Of a stretch of 64,000 nucleotides of DNA, positions 43,997 through 56,428 are shown one piece after another. Where the stretch lies: the NCBI GenBank assembly GCA_036250225.1, contig JAPZLL010000006.1, forward strand, positions 1,302,001 to 1,366,000. Reading direction: 5' to 3'. The translations under genes were made by a program, and so were the position numbers. Source of the DNA: Cercophora sp. LCS_1. Lineage: Eukaryota > Ascomycota > Sordariomycetes > Sordariales > Lasiosphaeriaceae. Each line of letters begins with the position of its first letter. The stretch's first letter is position 1. A model generated the notes under the pieces. It saw only the letters and a program-made list of their open reading frames with translations, was not told the DNA's origin and did not search any database.

Positions 43997-44913
43997 TCGC
44001 AACAGCTTCGCGATGTGGCCTGTGCATTGCGCCAGAGCGCTGGCGGTCTGGACATTAAGGTGCCAATACGATGCGACGATTCGCGGGGCAATGAATCGGT
44101 TAGTTTTTGGTATGAATTGATTGGTAATGCGCTGGAGAGTGTTTTAGATGAAAAATTACATGATTCGAGTGGTTGGTTGGAGGTTTACTATCTAGTTGTT
44201 GCTTTCTGCGAGATGGGCTGTGGAAGCAGTACTGTACATATATTCTAGTTCCGAGATCTACAGGTAGGTAGTTTGCTGCGCCCTGTAAACAAAAGCCTCA
44301 AGCTCTAGGAATTGATATAAATATGAGCTATTCGTAGGAATGTCAAAGTCAATGTTTTAAATATTTCATATCTAAAGGACTTGTTTTCGTTTTTTTTATT
44401 GTTGATTGGTACTTTCTCTTTGAAAGTTTATCTTTGCGATGTTAGAAAGCACTGTGGCGCTCGCAGGTCGAGCGCGTATAAGCAACTGAGAACAAGTTGT
44501 CAATAGACACTACATGCGCAATCCATGACTACAATTACCGCTGTAAAGAACCTTCAATTGCAATGACTAGATTGCAATCTTTGGAGCTACGGTGTTCTTT
44601 ATGCAAGCAGCGATACCGCGATCAAATAACAAAAGAAAAAATATTTAATATATGTATTGCTTGTACTTCGATTGTTCAGATTATATATCACTAATAATAT
44701 TAGTATCATTAGTTAAAATTTAATTTAATAACACTTCATTTTATATTTTATATATATTATATATTATAACTAGTTATATTTATTAATTGAGCTTTTGGCT
44801 GCTTTAGGGCTAAGCTTTTTTTCCTTTGCGCTGCTGGTTTGCACTAACAAATTCCACCACTCGGCTACGTTTGGCTTGGCACTTACCACTTTACACCTTC
44901 CAGCGGAGAAGTA
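43997..44913. other. Region turning strongly AT-rich, probable transposon relic
   Basis: Base composition falls sharply after the LTR; 44630-44780 is almost pure A/T, with TATATATTATATATTATAA-like sequence. A short open frame (43991-44248) has no family resemblance. This is the pattern of RIP-mutated repeat DNA, but I cannot identify the source element. Confidence 0.5.
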
Positions 44914-47900
44914 ATGTCAAGGTATGTCCACCACTTCACGCGTCGAAGCGTGTTTCCTTTTTGACTGTATTACATTCCCTATTTGCGCACTCCCTCCCTT
45001 CCCCATGAGTTCGACGTTTGTTGCGTCGTCATCGCCCTCGCAAACATACCTTCGGTCACCGCGGTTTTCTGGAACAACATTGACATATCTTTCCAGTCCA
45101 CCTGCGCGAGCGCGCGCCGCGAACGGCGGGGACACGGCGCCGCCCCCTCCAAAGCGGCAAAAGGTAGACCGCGATCCCTCCGTTCCTTCGTGGACTACGC
45201 CGGAGGAGTACGATCGGTGCATGAAAGACCAATTCGTCCCTCTCGTCAACAAAGCCTTAGACCTTCTCCCGCAGGATCGCGTGGATACGCTCAGCATAGG
45301 ACGCAAGGTAATATTCTTTTCCTAAACCCCTCGTTGTATTTACTTTGTAGTCTTACCCGTTCCCTTCCAGATTACTGAGGTTCTCCTCAAAGATCCCAAC
45401 TCTCATTTCTGGGCTGAGTACAGAAGGGGAAGAGGCGTTCTTGGACATGAGTTCGAGCAACGTTTGGCCCGCCAGATGGTTGCGCATTCGGAAGTGCTAG
45501 CCAGGCGTCCTGTATGCCAGACCGAGGTTGATGATAGTTCGAAAGCTGACCTCATTTCTATCTAGGAGTACCAGCGGCCACCGACCGAAACCCCAGTCCC
45601 AATTCCTCAGTTCCATGCTTCTACCCTCCAGCGACTTCCCGCGCCGCGGTTGATTACCCCTCAAGTGTCGCAAAGCCCGCGGCTCTACACCCCACGGGTT
45701 TCTACAACCCCTATTCCCATACCGTGTGTTCCTACACGAGCTGTAGGCCCCTCCTCGACACCAACATTAGCGGCTGGTGTAGCTTCGGATCCAATCGTCA
45801 TTGACGATGAGGAGGACCAGGCTGCTGCGCATGTACAGCGGGTGCGCCCACTGCGTCTCGCGCAATCAAAGGCAACCTCCTCGGCGGCGCCTGCTAGGAA
45901 GGAACACCCGCCCAAACCGCTGCTAGATCCGCTTCTTCCCCAGCGCCACCAAGCAGTGGTTTCGGCTACCCAGTCACAATACTTCGACGGTCATCTACCC
46001 TATGTCCTCAACAAGCACCGCTCGTTGATTCTCAAGGGGAATCATGGCGTGCTGCAGCCCCCCTTGCCATTTCAGTCACCGGCTGTCTTCCATGTTGATT
46101 TTACGGACGATGAGGTTAGGCTGCTGCATCAAGCGATTCGGCAGCTCCCAGGGCTTCCGTCGTGGCGGCCGAAAGATGACCAGAGAAGAGACCTAGGAAG
46201 CATGGCTCACCAGTTGTTCAGACACGACGGTCAACTGAAACATGTTTTGGCCCAGCTCGGACAACAGAATCCCTTGCCCAAGAGAAGGATAGAGGACATT
46301 CGCAACTTCCTCTATGACCTTGACCACAAACGAAAGCGAATGTCGACGGCCCAGAAAGAGCCAGTGGTTCTCAGTTTCTCCCAAGACAACAATGGCGACC
46401 ATGGGAAGTTTATCCGTGCGAGCCGTGTTGAATCTTTGCTCTTTAGGAGAGAGATCTCCGGTCCTGGAGGACTTCGAGCAATGCGGCAGCTCGTGAACTT
46501 CAAGACGGGGTTCAAGCATAGTCGGGAAGACGAGTTGGCACTTCGCGCCGAGTGGACCGATTGCGCCGGCGACATTGCAACCATCGCCTGGACCTCAAAT
46601 AACGCATTCATCTGCGGAACGACCGAGCACTCAGACGCACATAATCAGCAGTACAACAAGCCAGGGAACTTGGTCCTCGGATCTTGCAGTCTTGGAACCC
46701 TGCGCGCCTACCCAGAGCATCGTATCGTGCGTCCGATTGTCTCTAAGGGAGAGAATTCAACGTATGCCATGCAGCAAAGCCAATCTCCTTGGCTCTATTC
46801 GTCGGTTGTCGCGTCTGACTACGACGCTGCTCACGATCGCGCTTTCACGTCTGGCTTTGATAGGACAGTCAAGATTTGGAGAGTTGACTCGGAGTCGGGC
46901 TCTTCGATGCATATGCTTGGCGAGTGGAAACATAGCGGGAATGTCAACTTCGTCACGGCTTCAAACCACGCGTCTGGGATGATTGCTACCGCTGCCGACG
47001 TTGCTACCGACGCTGTTCGCATCTACGGTATCAACAACGAAAACATCTCGGCAAGCCCGTTCAGATCTTACTCTTGCTCACGCGTTACTGACGCTGAAGG
47101 AAACGCCGTCTCCACAGAAAAATGGGCTTATTTCCCTGCAACAATGCAATGGGGCTTGGCGCAGGAGGTAAGGCATTTGCTGCTTGTTGGGTACTCTCCG
47201 CGAAGCCGCACTGGGGACGATAATGACATCCCTGTCGAGCGATTGAACTCAGGAGAGCTGTGCCTGTGGAATGGGCTCACTGGCGAAAGGTGGAAGATAA
47301 ACGCGGCCACAACACAAAACGTCTTCGAGGTACTCTGGCACCCTTCCCAGAGATGCTTCATTGCGGCAACCTCCCCGCAGGGCCTAGACGTCCCTCCTTT
47401 GGTACGGACACAGATTCGTATCTTTTGCTCGACGGACGAAGAACTCGGCGAGAAGTCGTTTTCACCGGTCAAGGTGCTTGATTGTCGAGCTGCCGATATC
47501 AATGAGCTCACTTTCATGTAAGTCTTTATCCCTCAACACCCAGCCAATAATTTACTAATCGATATCTAGGCCCAATAGCGCTAAGTTCTGCTATGTGACG
47601 GCCGGTTGCACAGATGGCAATACGTATGTTTGGGATACCGCTAGAGGCGACAGGCCAATCCTCGTATTACGACATGGCGAGTCCGTGGAGCCACTCTCGG
47701 GAGATCGGGAAAGTGAAGACGTCGGAGTGAAGTTTACTGCGTGGGGAACCACCCTTGACCGTTTTTACACTGGGTCATCCGATGGCCTGGTGAAGGTTTG
47801 GAACATCCGTTCCGTGGATAAACCGCTGGTCAGAACCTTACTCGAGGCGCCAGCACCCATTTCCTGCGGCATGTTTTCTCCCGACAAAACAAAGCTAGTC

Positions 47901-48461
47901 ATTGGCGATGCGAGCGGCCGGGTTTTCATGCTTTCTATTGACGAGGAAGATACTGTCCCGCCTGTCTACAGAGCGGTCAAGCTTCCCAACGGCACGACAA
48001 GAACTGTCCGGGAGCCTCTGTCGGTCAAGCTGCACGACGACCTCCCACCACCATCCTATGACGCTGAAGGTACACCCCTCGAACCAACGACCGGAGTTTT
48101 GAGAGGACAAGCGTACTTGCAGAATGGCCAGCTTCAAAGACACCCTAATCCAACTATTGGTGTGGTTCAAGGGCCTCGCTATGTGGAAACTGGCCTTTTC
48201 AGGGCCGAGGCGCATTTCGAGAATGATATTACGCAGCCACTTCTAGCCGAGTGGGAAGTGAAGCAAAAAGATGCTAGAGCCTTTTCAGGTAGGGCACAAG
48301 CCAAGGGCTTGAGGCCTGTAAGGGACAATGGATTTTTAGCAGCTGTTCACAATGAGAACAGGGCGGTCGACTTTAATCTTGACCAATTGGACTGGGAAAC
48401 TTTACAGGCGGAAGGCCCTATAATGGAGCTGGATTACGATTTCAGTTATGAAGACGACTAA
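44914..48461 (+). CDS. Nuclear WD40-repeat protein, possible DDB1-CUL4 associated factor
   Basis: Five exons (44914-44921, 45097-45307, 45371-45511, 45566-47517, 47570-48461) give 1067 aa. The 8-nt first exon ATGTCAAG has a strong donor (GTATGT) and its acceptor CTTTCCAG restores MSSPPARARA; the alternative is an unspliced start at 45005. A nuclear signal PPPPKRQKV sits near 18-26, a helical region near 27-125, and a Pro/Thr-rich linker. A module with VFHVDFTDDEVRLLHQAI precedes a C-terminal propeller with WD-type blades (AFTSGFDRTVKIWRVD, AGCTDGNTYVWDT, FYTGSSDGLVKVWNIRSVD, MFSPDKTKLVIGDASGRVFML). W848-N-I-R851 resembles the WDxR box by which DCAFs bind DDB1. The family is unassigned; a Raf1/Dos1 (DIM-9)-like heterochromatin factor is one possibility. 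Confidence 0.78.
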
Positions 48462-49503
48462 AACAATGACAAATAAAGTGGCGAAAGCATAGCGCTGGAT
48501 TTAGCTGTTTGGGCTTGTGTAGCATTTTAGCATGTAGCTTGTGTAATTGTTACAGCATGATCAACAACAGAACAAAAGCAATTATAATGCTTGAAAAATC
48601 TTGCAAAGGTGTAGAACGAAGTGTATGATGCTTGGAGTATGAAGCATATAACCCAGCAAGACAGGAACTGTCATGATACAAACTGAAAAAACCAGGGGCA
48701 TTAAGCATGCTTGCTGAACTGCTATTCAGGGGGCCATGTGGCTAGTATCAAAGAAGTATTGGTATAACGAATAAAGCGTAACAACAGAAAAATATAATGC
48801 TATAGTTTGACAGTTATAGGTTTACAACTTTTTATTTTAAAGTACAAGTTTTAGGGCTTTTTACATTAATTACATCTTGTCAGATTTTATGGTCGTCAAT
48901 GATTGTCACATCAACAAACTGGTTATCGTTATCCTTTTCACTATCTCCACGACTGTGGTCTCGAAGTAAAGCAACAAATCCATCTAATTTTGCTTTTCGG
49001 TCGTCTTCTAGGGCTGGATCATCGCAGACATGGCTGTGCTCGAACAGGTTACTGTGTTTTTATACCACGGGATGCGCTGATCCTTGTCCTACTGGCGTCA
49101 AAATGCTTTTGGTTCAGTCATCGTGTCTAGCAATCGACACTCGGCCAAATCCACTAGCGTCAATTTACAATATCACTCACAAAACAGCTGCTTTCGCTCA
49201 AAATGTTCATGGAATCCGCATGCTAGCCTCCCTATCAGGTAAGTTACCCAGGTATCTTTTCCAGCTCATGGAAGTGTACAAGCTCGCATCCTGTCCTTTT
49301 CCGTATCCCATATGTAAAGAAGCCGGTCCCTTTAGTACCGGTCCAACGCCATCCCTTTCATCAGCCTTTGTTCGTTCCCCATGAATATGATACAGTGAAA
49401 GCCAATCCCTCCGAGCCGACTTCCTCCTCTCAAATCGTGCGTGCCAACGGCAACATGATCTTCTTGGAAAATGCCCGGCCACTCAGTTTGATCGTGTAGG
49501 TCA
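48462..49503. other. Convergent intergenic region, AT-rich
   Basis: About 1 kb with AT-rich 3' flank of the WD40 gene (48462-48890) and the 3' flank of the Seb1-like gene. No gene seen. Confidence 0.45.
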
Positions 49504-52128
49504 TTAGTGGTTGGTAGCACCGAATGCAAAGTTGGCCGGGTAGTTGATGCCGTTCGGTCCCATGGTGATGCCGGCGGGCAAACCAAGGACAACAGGCTCG
49601 TCACTGACTCCGTTCCGATCGTTGCGTTCATCCCGTCGATGGTCGCCAGCGCCGCTGTTCCGCTTATCGCGGTTGTGGCGCCAACGACCGCCTCCGCCGC
49701 CGCCGCCGCCACCACCTCCCCTGGGAAGCTCTGGGCCGCCATGGCCATGGTCGTCTTCGCGTCTCGTGGACTTGGGCCCGTGATTACCACCCTTGTCTGT
49801 CTGCATCCGTCTACTAATAGCCTTGGATGACACGCCAGCGCCAATCTCGATATCAGGCTCTTCGACAACAAGTCCTCCGACAAGGGGACGGCCGCCGCTG
49901 CCGCCGAACGGAGCGGTCAGCATCCACTTGCGGTCAGCCTCGGTGAGCTTCCCAAGCGGAATGATGCTCACGCCTTTGCTATAGTCGCTGCAGTCTCGAG
50001 GGCCGAAGCCGACGCCCCAACGGGTCTACAAATATTAGCAATGGCCAATGAAACCTAATAGAGGACCTTACCCTCAGCTGGAGTTCGCTCGTGTTGTTCT
50101 CCTCCATGCCATTCTTGGCAGCCTCGGCATCTTTGCGGAAGTACATCTTGACGAAAGCATGGCGTTTGTCTTTGTTGACGATGCATGTCTGCACTTGGCC
50201 GTATCGCTTGAAGATAGCACGCAATTCCTCTTCAGAGCAGCTGCACACAGTCTCAGCCATGTTTATTCATTGCGTATGGTCAGGGGGGTTCAAACTTACG
50301 TTACGCCGCCAACAAAGAGAGTGCGGCTGTACACTTTGATTGAGTTTGGGCCAATACTATTGTCATATTGCACCCACTTCTCTCGTTGCCGGGGAGGAGG
50401 GCTCTGCTCATCATGTCCGACGGGAGATCGCTGACGATACTCAGGCATGTGTCCACCACGACCGCGGTCATCAAGGCGTCCGCGGCCCGGAGAGGGAGGA
50501 CGTCCATAGTCAAAGCCACGATCGCCGCGAGATCTGGGCGAACCGCGGGTATCCCAACCACGGGGCGAGCGAGATCGAGACCGTCCACGGGCACGGCCGG
50601 GCGGTGATCTATCATGGTAGCCGTTGCGGTCACGGGCGTCTTCGGGTCTAGACATTCCCCACGGGCTAGGACCCGAGGCCGGTACTGCTGGAGCGGTGGC
50701 ATATCCGGTCTGGGTCGGCTGTGGCATCTGCGGCATCTGCGGCATCTGTGGGGCAGGCGGCAAGGGAGCGGCCGGTGCAACAGCACCCTGGCCCAACATC
50801 TGAACAAGACTCGCAATCTTGTCAACTGGTACCCCCTGGGCTAGCAACGTAGCAACAAGCTGGACTGTCGTGTTGTTGTTTGCAGCGGGGGCAGCATTGG
50901 GCTGATTACTCGCGCCATTGAGCGCTGTTAGGAGTGCCGGGATCTGGGCTGCCGGTGCCGGGGCGGGCTGCGCCGGCTGCGGAAGGCCTGCCAGATGAGG
51001 GAAGTTTACAGGCTGAACAGCCGGTTGTGATGTTGGGAGAAACTGCAAGCCTGGCTGGGGAGCCATCGACACGGGCGCTGGTGGTACCACCCCGTTACTG
51101 AGCACACCTCCAGCAAAGTTGTAAGCTGGCGCCGGCGGTGCAGCTACCGGAGCTGGGGCCGCTACGGTGGGATTACTCTGTGCATTCGTTGCATTTTGTC
51201 GGGCGATAATGGCAAGAGTTTCCATGATGTTGGGCATCGCAGGGGGTGGAGGTGCCGGCGGTTTACTCCCAATTCCCAGCGAGGCCATCAGGTTAGGGGG
51301 GGGACTGCCAGGCGGCGTGGTAGACTCATCTATTCGCAAGCAGAGGTTAGAGCATCTGAGCATACCACCTCGACCATGTCAAGGGAGGCCGAGGCGACTT
51401 GGGCATGGCGGAGGACCGACTAAGGGTGAACCTACTAGGTCGTGGGGCGGCAAGCTTTGCCTTGAATGTGTTGATCAAGGTGGGAGGGAATGTTTGGCCC
51501 TTCTCCCAGATGTCGATGAGTTTCTTGATCTTCTCCTACAAGCAGCCATGATGTGAGTTTTTATTCAGGCTCAGGTCCGACGGGCAAGATTGCAGCGGTG
51601 GTGTGGGTCAAAAAGGAAGATGAAATCTCGCAATGGGAGCGACTTTGGCGTCGTACTGCGCACGAGCGGACATGTCAATACTGTTCTGCGTACCTTCTGA
51701 TCTTCTGGTGCCGTCGCGATGATGTCGTTCATCATTACGGGCATCACCTCTGTCACTCTTTTCACACCCGCGCCGGCAGTTCCGTCTTCGGCGCCCAGGC
51801 CTATGGGTTGACCTTGGGCCTTGGCCTGGTCCATCCATTTGCGCGTTACAGAGTCTACGACGTAGAGCACTCCCAACTTGTGTGTGCCCGGTGTTTTCTT
51901 GAAGTGGATTGCCAGTTTCTGAACGATAATGGATTCGGACTGTCAAGGCTCGTCGTCAGTTTATCACGCCACCGCCGCTAGCAACTAGTTCCCAGCAATG
52001 CTCCTTACCTGAACGTTGGCGACGCAGAGTGCGGTGAGGTTGGCGATGCGCGACCCCGATACTCCGGGTGGTTTAAGGCCAAGCAGGGCCTGCAGGCCTG
52101 CTTCTAGCTCTGCTACGGCAGAAGACAT
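49504..52128 (-). CDS. SEB1: Seb1/Nrd1-type RNA polymerase II CTD-interacting, RNA-binding protein (CID + RRM)
   Basis: Six exons on minus (52128-52009, 51939-51694, 51535-51436, 51329-50300, 50240-50072, 50025-49504) give 728 aa. The N-terminal CTD-interacting domain (about 1-150) has SESIIVQKLAIHFKKTPGTHKLGVLYVVDSVTRKW and EKIKKLIDIWEKGQTFP. A long Pro/Ala/Gln-rich low-complexity segment (about 160-395) follows, then an Arg/Ser/Gly/Asp-rich stretch (about 400-480), an RRM (TLFVGGVT at about 492-499 as RNP2, KRHAFVKMYF as RNP1), TRWGVGFGPRDCSDYSKGVSIIPL, a 12-glycine run flanked by Arg, and GLPAGITMGPNGINYPANF at the end. These proteins bind the Ser-phosphorylated CTD and nascent RNA to direct termination, 3' processing and, in fission yeast, heterochromatin silencing. 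It is divergent from citrate synthase, 1.3 kb away. Confidence 0.9.
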
Positions 52129-53462
52129 GGTGGTTTCGTAGTAGGGACGACGACTTGGTAGGATTTCGCAACTGGGCCAGAGTTTGCAATACGAAGTGCG
52201 AAGGCGAAGGTTGCAAGTGGGAGAAATGGCAGGTTAAGAGGCCTTTGCCATGCCCCAACTCACGGCGGAAGGTGAGAAAGTGAACGAAGCACAAAGTTCG
52301 CAGACGTTGCCGCGCTCAAAGCTCTCCGCCAGATTACCAGTCTCGATGTGAGGTGAATTTCGTCGCAACAACAATTTTGTACGTGGAACCTTTTTTTCTG
52401 CGGGCCAGGCAATGGGATGACCGGTGAGCACTCCGCGGCTTGATTCACCCACTACTGCGATCTATCGCCTTTTTCTTCAGCAGTCACCCGCAGATTGCGT
52501 CCAGGCAGGCCTTTCAAGTTCAGCAGGAAAATGTACTGAGGCTACTGGCAGTCTGAAATTGATGGGTCTCGTTTCTGGAATGATGAATTGATGAATTCGG
52601 GACAGGCGAGGATGTGAAAGCGATGGGTTTGATGACTCCTTTCCTGGAGGTTGGCGAGGAGAGGCGGGGAAGCAGTGCTCGTGGTGGCGCGAGATTTTAA
52701 ACCAGCTTACCCAACAAACTTCTGCCTGGTTCTTGCCTCAGAATTCCTTGGCGCTAAGGCCACAAGGCATGAATCGGACAAACATGCGACCTGAAGCGTT
52801 GAGGTGGGTCTTGGTTCTCATCCCGAACTCCCAGCAACGCCGCCATGCACATGCCCTGCAAAACATCATTTTTCCAGCCTGTGGCTTGAGAAGCGGGCAA
52901 CGCGATTACTTTTCAACACTGCCTACACTCAATTGGCTTTTTGGGGGCGCATCATGTCACTTCGCGGGAAATTTTCCGGCAAGAGCATCATTACATGATA
53001 TTTCCACATCTCGGGAGGTTGCAGTTGCCAGTGTCGTGACGTCAATGGGAGTTCAGAAGGCGGCACCGGGCCACGGGAAGGGAGAGCTGCCGGGCTAGCC
53101 TTGACAGCTTCAGGGCTCAAGCTCCTGGCGTCAAGCTGTCGGAGTTGCAAACGGCACGGAACGTCCTTGCGTGCTGTAAATAGTGTCCACAGGGCGGAGC
53201 TGACTTTTTGTGAACCCATTGACCACGGGGATCTGACGGCTTATGCTCGGAGCTGGAATGCATTGCCGTGGATTGACGCCCCCTGGAGAACGAAAAAAAA
53301 TTAGGCCTGCCGAACCCCGGTCGATCCGCCGCGCCGTTCCCCCAGTTGTCCGAGCCAAGACCCAACGTGCGCTTTTTTTCTGGCCGAGTCCCAACTTTTT
53401 CTTCTTGATTTTGATCTCACACTCCAACTCTCCCAAACCTCCTCACACACCAGATACCAACA
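52129..53462. promoter_or_regulatory. Divergent intergenic region between SEB1 and CIT1
   Basis: 1.33 kb with both promoters. The CIT1 leader is pyrimidine-rich (about 53380-53450). No coding segment supported. Confidence 0.45.
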
Positions 53463-55052
53463 ATGGCCACCGCTATGCGTCTGAGCTCCGCCGCCTTGAG
53501 GACATCCCTCAAGGCTCCTTTCGCCGCCAGAACCACTGCCTTCAATGCGGCGAGATGCTACTCCTCCAAGACTCAGGTACGGCTCACCGGCTCGCGATCT
53601 GCGCCCTGACATCATCAATTGACCACGTATCGGACTACAGACCCTCAAGGAGCGCTTCGCCGAGCTCCTTCCCGAGAAGATTGAGGAGATCAAGGCTCTC
53701 AGAAAGTACAATTCCCCGTGCCGACAGAGCGGTGTGCACAGTTGCTGACGCGCACAAACAGAGAGCATGGCTCCAAGGTCGTTGATAAGGTCACCCTCGA
53801 CCAGGTGTATGGCGGTGCCCGTGGTATCAAGTGCCTCGTTTGGGAGGGTTCCGTCCTCGACTCCGAGGAGGGCATCCGCTTCCGCGGCAAGACCATCCCC
53901 GAGTGCCAGGAGCTTCTCCCCAAGGCGCCCGGTGGCAAGGAGCCCCTCCCCGAGGGTCTCTTCTGGCTCCTCTTGACCGGTGAGGTTCCCTCCGAGCAGC
54001 AGGTCCGCGACCTGTCCGCCGAGTGGGCCGCCCGCTCCGACATCCCCAAGTTCGTCGAGGAGCTTATCGACCGCTGCCCTACCGACCTCCACCCCATGGC
54101 TCAGTTCTCGCTCGCCGTCACCGCTCTTGAGCAGACCTCTTCGTTCGCCCGCGCGTATGCCAAGGGTATCAACAAGAAGGAGTACTGGGGCTACACCTTT
54201 GAGGACTCGATGGACCTCATTGCCAAGCTCCCCACCATTGCTGCCCGCATCTACCAGAACGTCTTCAAGGGCGGCAAGGTCGCCCCCGTCCAGAAGGACA
54301 AGGACTACTCGTTCAACTTTGCCAACCAGCTCGGCTTCGGCAACAACGCCGACTTCATTGAGCTTCTCCGTCTCTACCTCACCATCCACACCGACCACGA
54401 GGGTGGCAATGTCAGCGCCCACACCACCCACCTTGTTGGCAGCGCTCTGAGCTCCCCCTTCCTCTCCCTTGCCGCTGGTCTCAACGGTCTTGCCGGCCCT
54501 CTCCACGGCCTGGCTAACCAGGAGGTCCTCAACTGGCTCACCGAGATGAAGAAGGCTGTCGGTGACGACCTCAGCGACGAGGCTATCACCAAGTACCTCT
54601 GGGACACCCTCAACGCCGGCCGTGTCGTGCCCGGCTACGGCCACGCCGTCCTCCGCAAGACTGACCCCCGCTACTCTGCCCAGCGCGAGTTTGCCCTCAG
54701 TGAGTATATCCGGCGTATTTTACAGTTAAAACCCGCGCTAACCACACGTGCAGAGTACATGCCCGAGGACCCCATGTTCAAGCTTGTCAGCCAGGTCTAC
54801 AAGATCGCCCCTGGCGTCCTGACTGAGCACGGCAAGACCAAGAACCCCTTCCCCAACGTCGATGCCCACTCTGGTGTTCTTCTCCAGTACTATGGTCTCA
54901 CCGAGGCCAACTACTACACTGTCCTCTTCGGTGTCTCGCGCGCCATTGGTGTCCTTCCCCAGCTCATCATTGACCGCGCGGTCGGTGCCCCCATTGAGAG
55001 GCCCAAGTCTTTCTCCACCGCCAAGTGGATCGAGATTGCCAAGAAGTTGTAA
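53463..55052 (+). CDS. CIT1: Mitochondrial citrate synthase
   Basis: Four exons (53463-53576, 53641-53705, 53762-54699, 54754-55052) give 471 aa. The enzyme condenses acetyl-CoA with oxaloacetate in the matrix. The presequence MATAMRLSSAALRTSLKAPF...ARCYSS is Arg/Ser/Ala-rich and acid-free. The catalytic triad is visible as H308 (GPLHGLANQEVL), H354 (PGYGHAVLR) and D409 (VDAHSGVLL); the spacings 46 and 55 equal those of the pig enzyme. Other blocks are WEGSVLDSEEGIRFRG and DHEGGNVSAHTTHLVGSALSSPF. Codon use is strongly C-biased, as expected of a highly expressed gene. The next gene downstream on the same strand is the citrate carrier YHM2. Confidence 0.97.
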
Positions 55053-56428
55053 GATGATGGTGTTGTTAATGAGGCTGGCATGGGGAAAAAGGTGGATGAG
55101 GCGCTCCGGATTGATATTGTCATTTCAGCATAGAGGATGGGAATTATCACCTGCTTTATATGGGGCGGGTGGGCGCATGATTTGAGCGATACCTATCCGT
55201 TTGTTGTACGATATTAATTCGGTATTCCAGGTTTGTTAACCTGAGTTTGCAAAACCGTCTATCTTTTGTTCAATACCCTGATCCAGTGATCTCTCTGTTG
55301 GTGAGTTGCGAGCGGTGTCGGAGCCAACACAGTCAGAAGCCCCGCCTTGGGGGGCACCAAGTGGAGAGCCGCCGCGGCGTTGACGGCGCAATGCCCGACA
55401 TCGACCTCGGGACCCGGATGGACCCTTCTGCATGGAAGCTCGGGGCACGCAGATCCCCTGCGACCAACGGCGGGCAGGAACATTCCGCTGCGGACTCCTG
55501 CAGTGTTCGCAAGTTTAAGCAGGTCCGACGGGAAAGACCGACACCTTAAAGGTCTACCTTGTTAGATTTGGGTGTAAACTCAATTGATCAGCTTGGTGGC
55601 CTTGACAATGCAGAATTCTAGGAGCTCCAGGTTCAATGGCAGAGCCTCACCGACGGTGCAGGACCAGACGGAAATGCGAACCGGGTGTCCAGTTTTACCC
55701 CAAGCTAGTCCGTGGGGCAAGGAATTGCGTTGAGCAGCCGAGGCGGTGTTGAGGAGGCCGGACAGGGGTTTTCGCCGGCCAATGCACCTGGCGCATGCTG
55801 TTGGGGATCAGCAGCGGCACGAACCCGAAGTTGCCCGGTCTGTAAGATACGCAGTACATCAGATCTCATTATCTCAGCTTACACCCTTTCGGGAATCGCC
55901 CGTCGGTGGAACAAGGGATTGAAAAAAAAAACCAGACATCCAAATCTCTTCTTCCTTCAACCTCACCTCCGGAGACAAGTTGTCAGTTGCACAAGGCATC
56001 ACAAGATCCATTGCGTCTTTCCATCTGATCCACGATCCACGCTCCCCCGCCTGTAAGTGGACCTGTTCCCCATGAATGCGATGCGGAGATACCGTAGACC
56101 GCCCCCTCGCGCCTGGGATGCGACCCCTTTCGCCCACAAATCCACCTTCGCTGCGATACAAGAAGCTCTCGTTCGGTACTGACCAAGTGCATGTGATTCT
56201 CAGGATAGTCTTTGAGGCTCCTTCTACCCGAGCAAGCTTCCCATCGTCCCCTCGACGCTTTTCTCCCTCGACAAAGTCATACCGTCATCGTTGTGATTGG
56301 CCGATCGCAGATATCCCGCGCTCGCCGTCTCTTCTAATCTCTCCCACCCACACCTCCTCAACCCTTCGCGACGAAGCACCCTCTTCCCTTGGTCAGGGCC
56401 CCTTCCCCCAAATCGCATCAGCCAAGTC
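55053..56428. other. Intergenic region between CIT1 and YHM2
   Basis: 1.4 kb between tandem plus genes, with a 9-A run at about 55922-55930. Open frames overlap and are not convincing. It holds the CIT1 terminator and YHM2 promoter. Confidence 0.45.

Noticed and set aside
43991..44248. 85-codon plus open frame directly after the LTR
   Set aside because: It overlaps the LTR end, is followed by AT-rich relic DNA and resembles no gag/pol or host protein.
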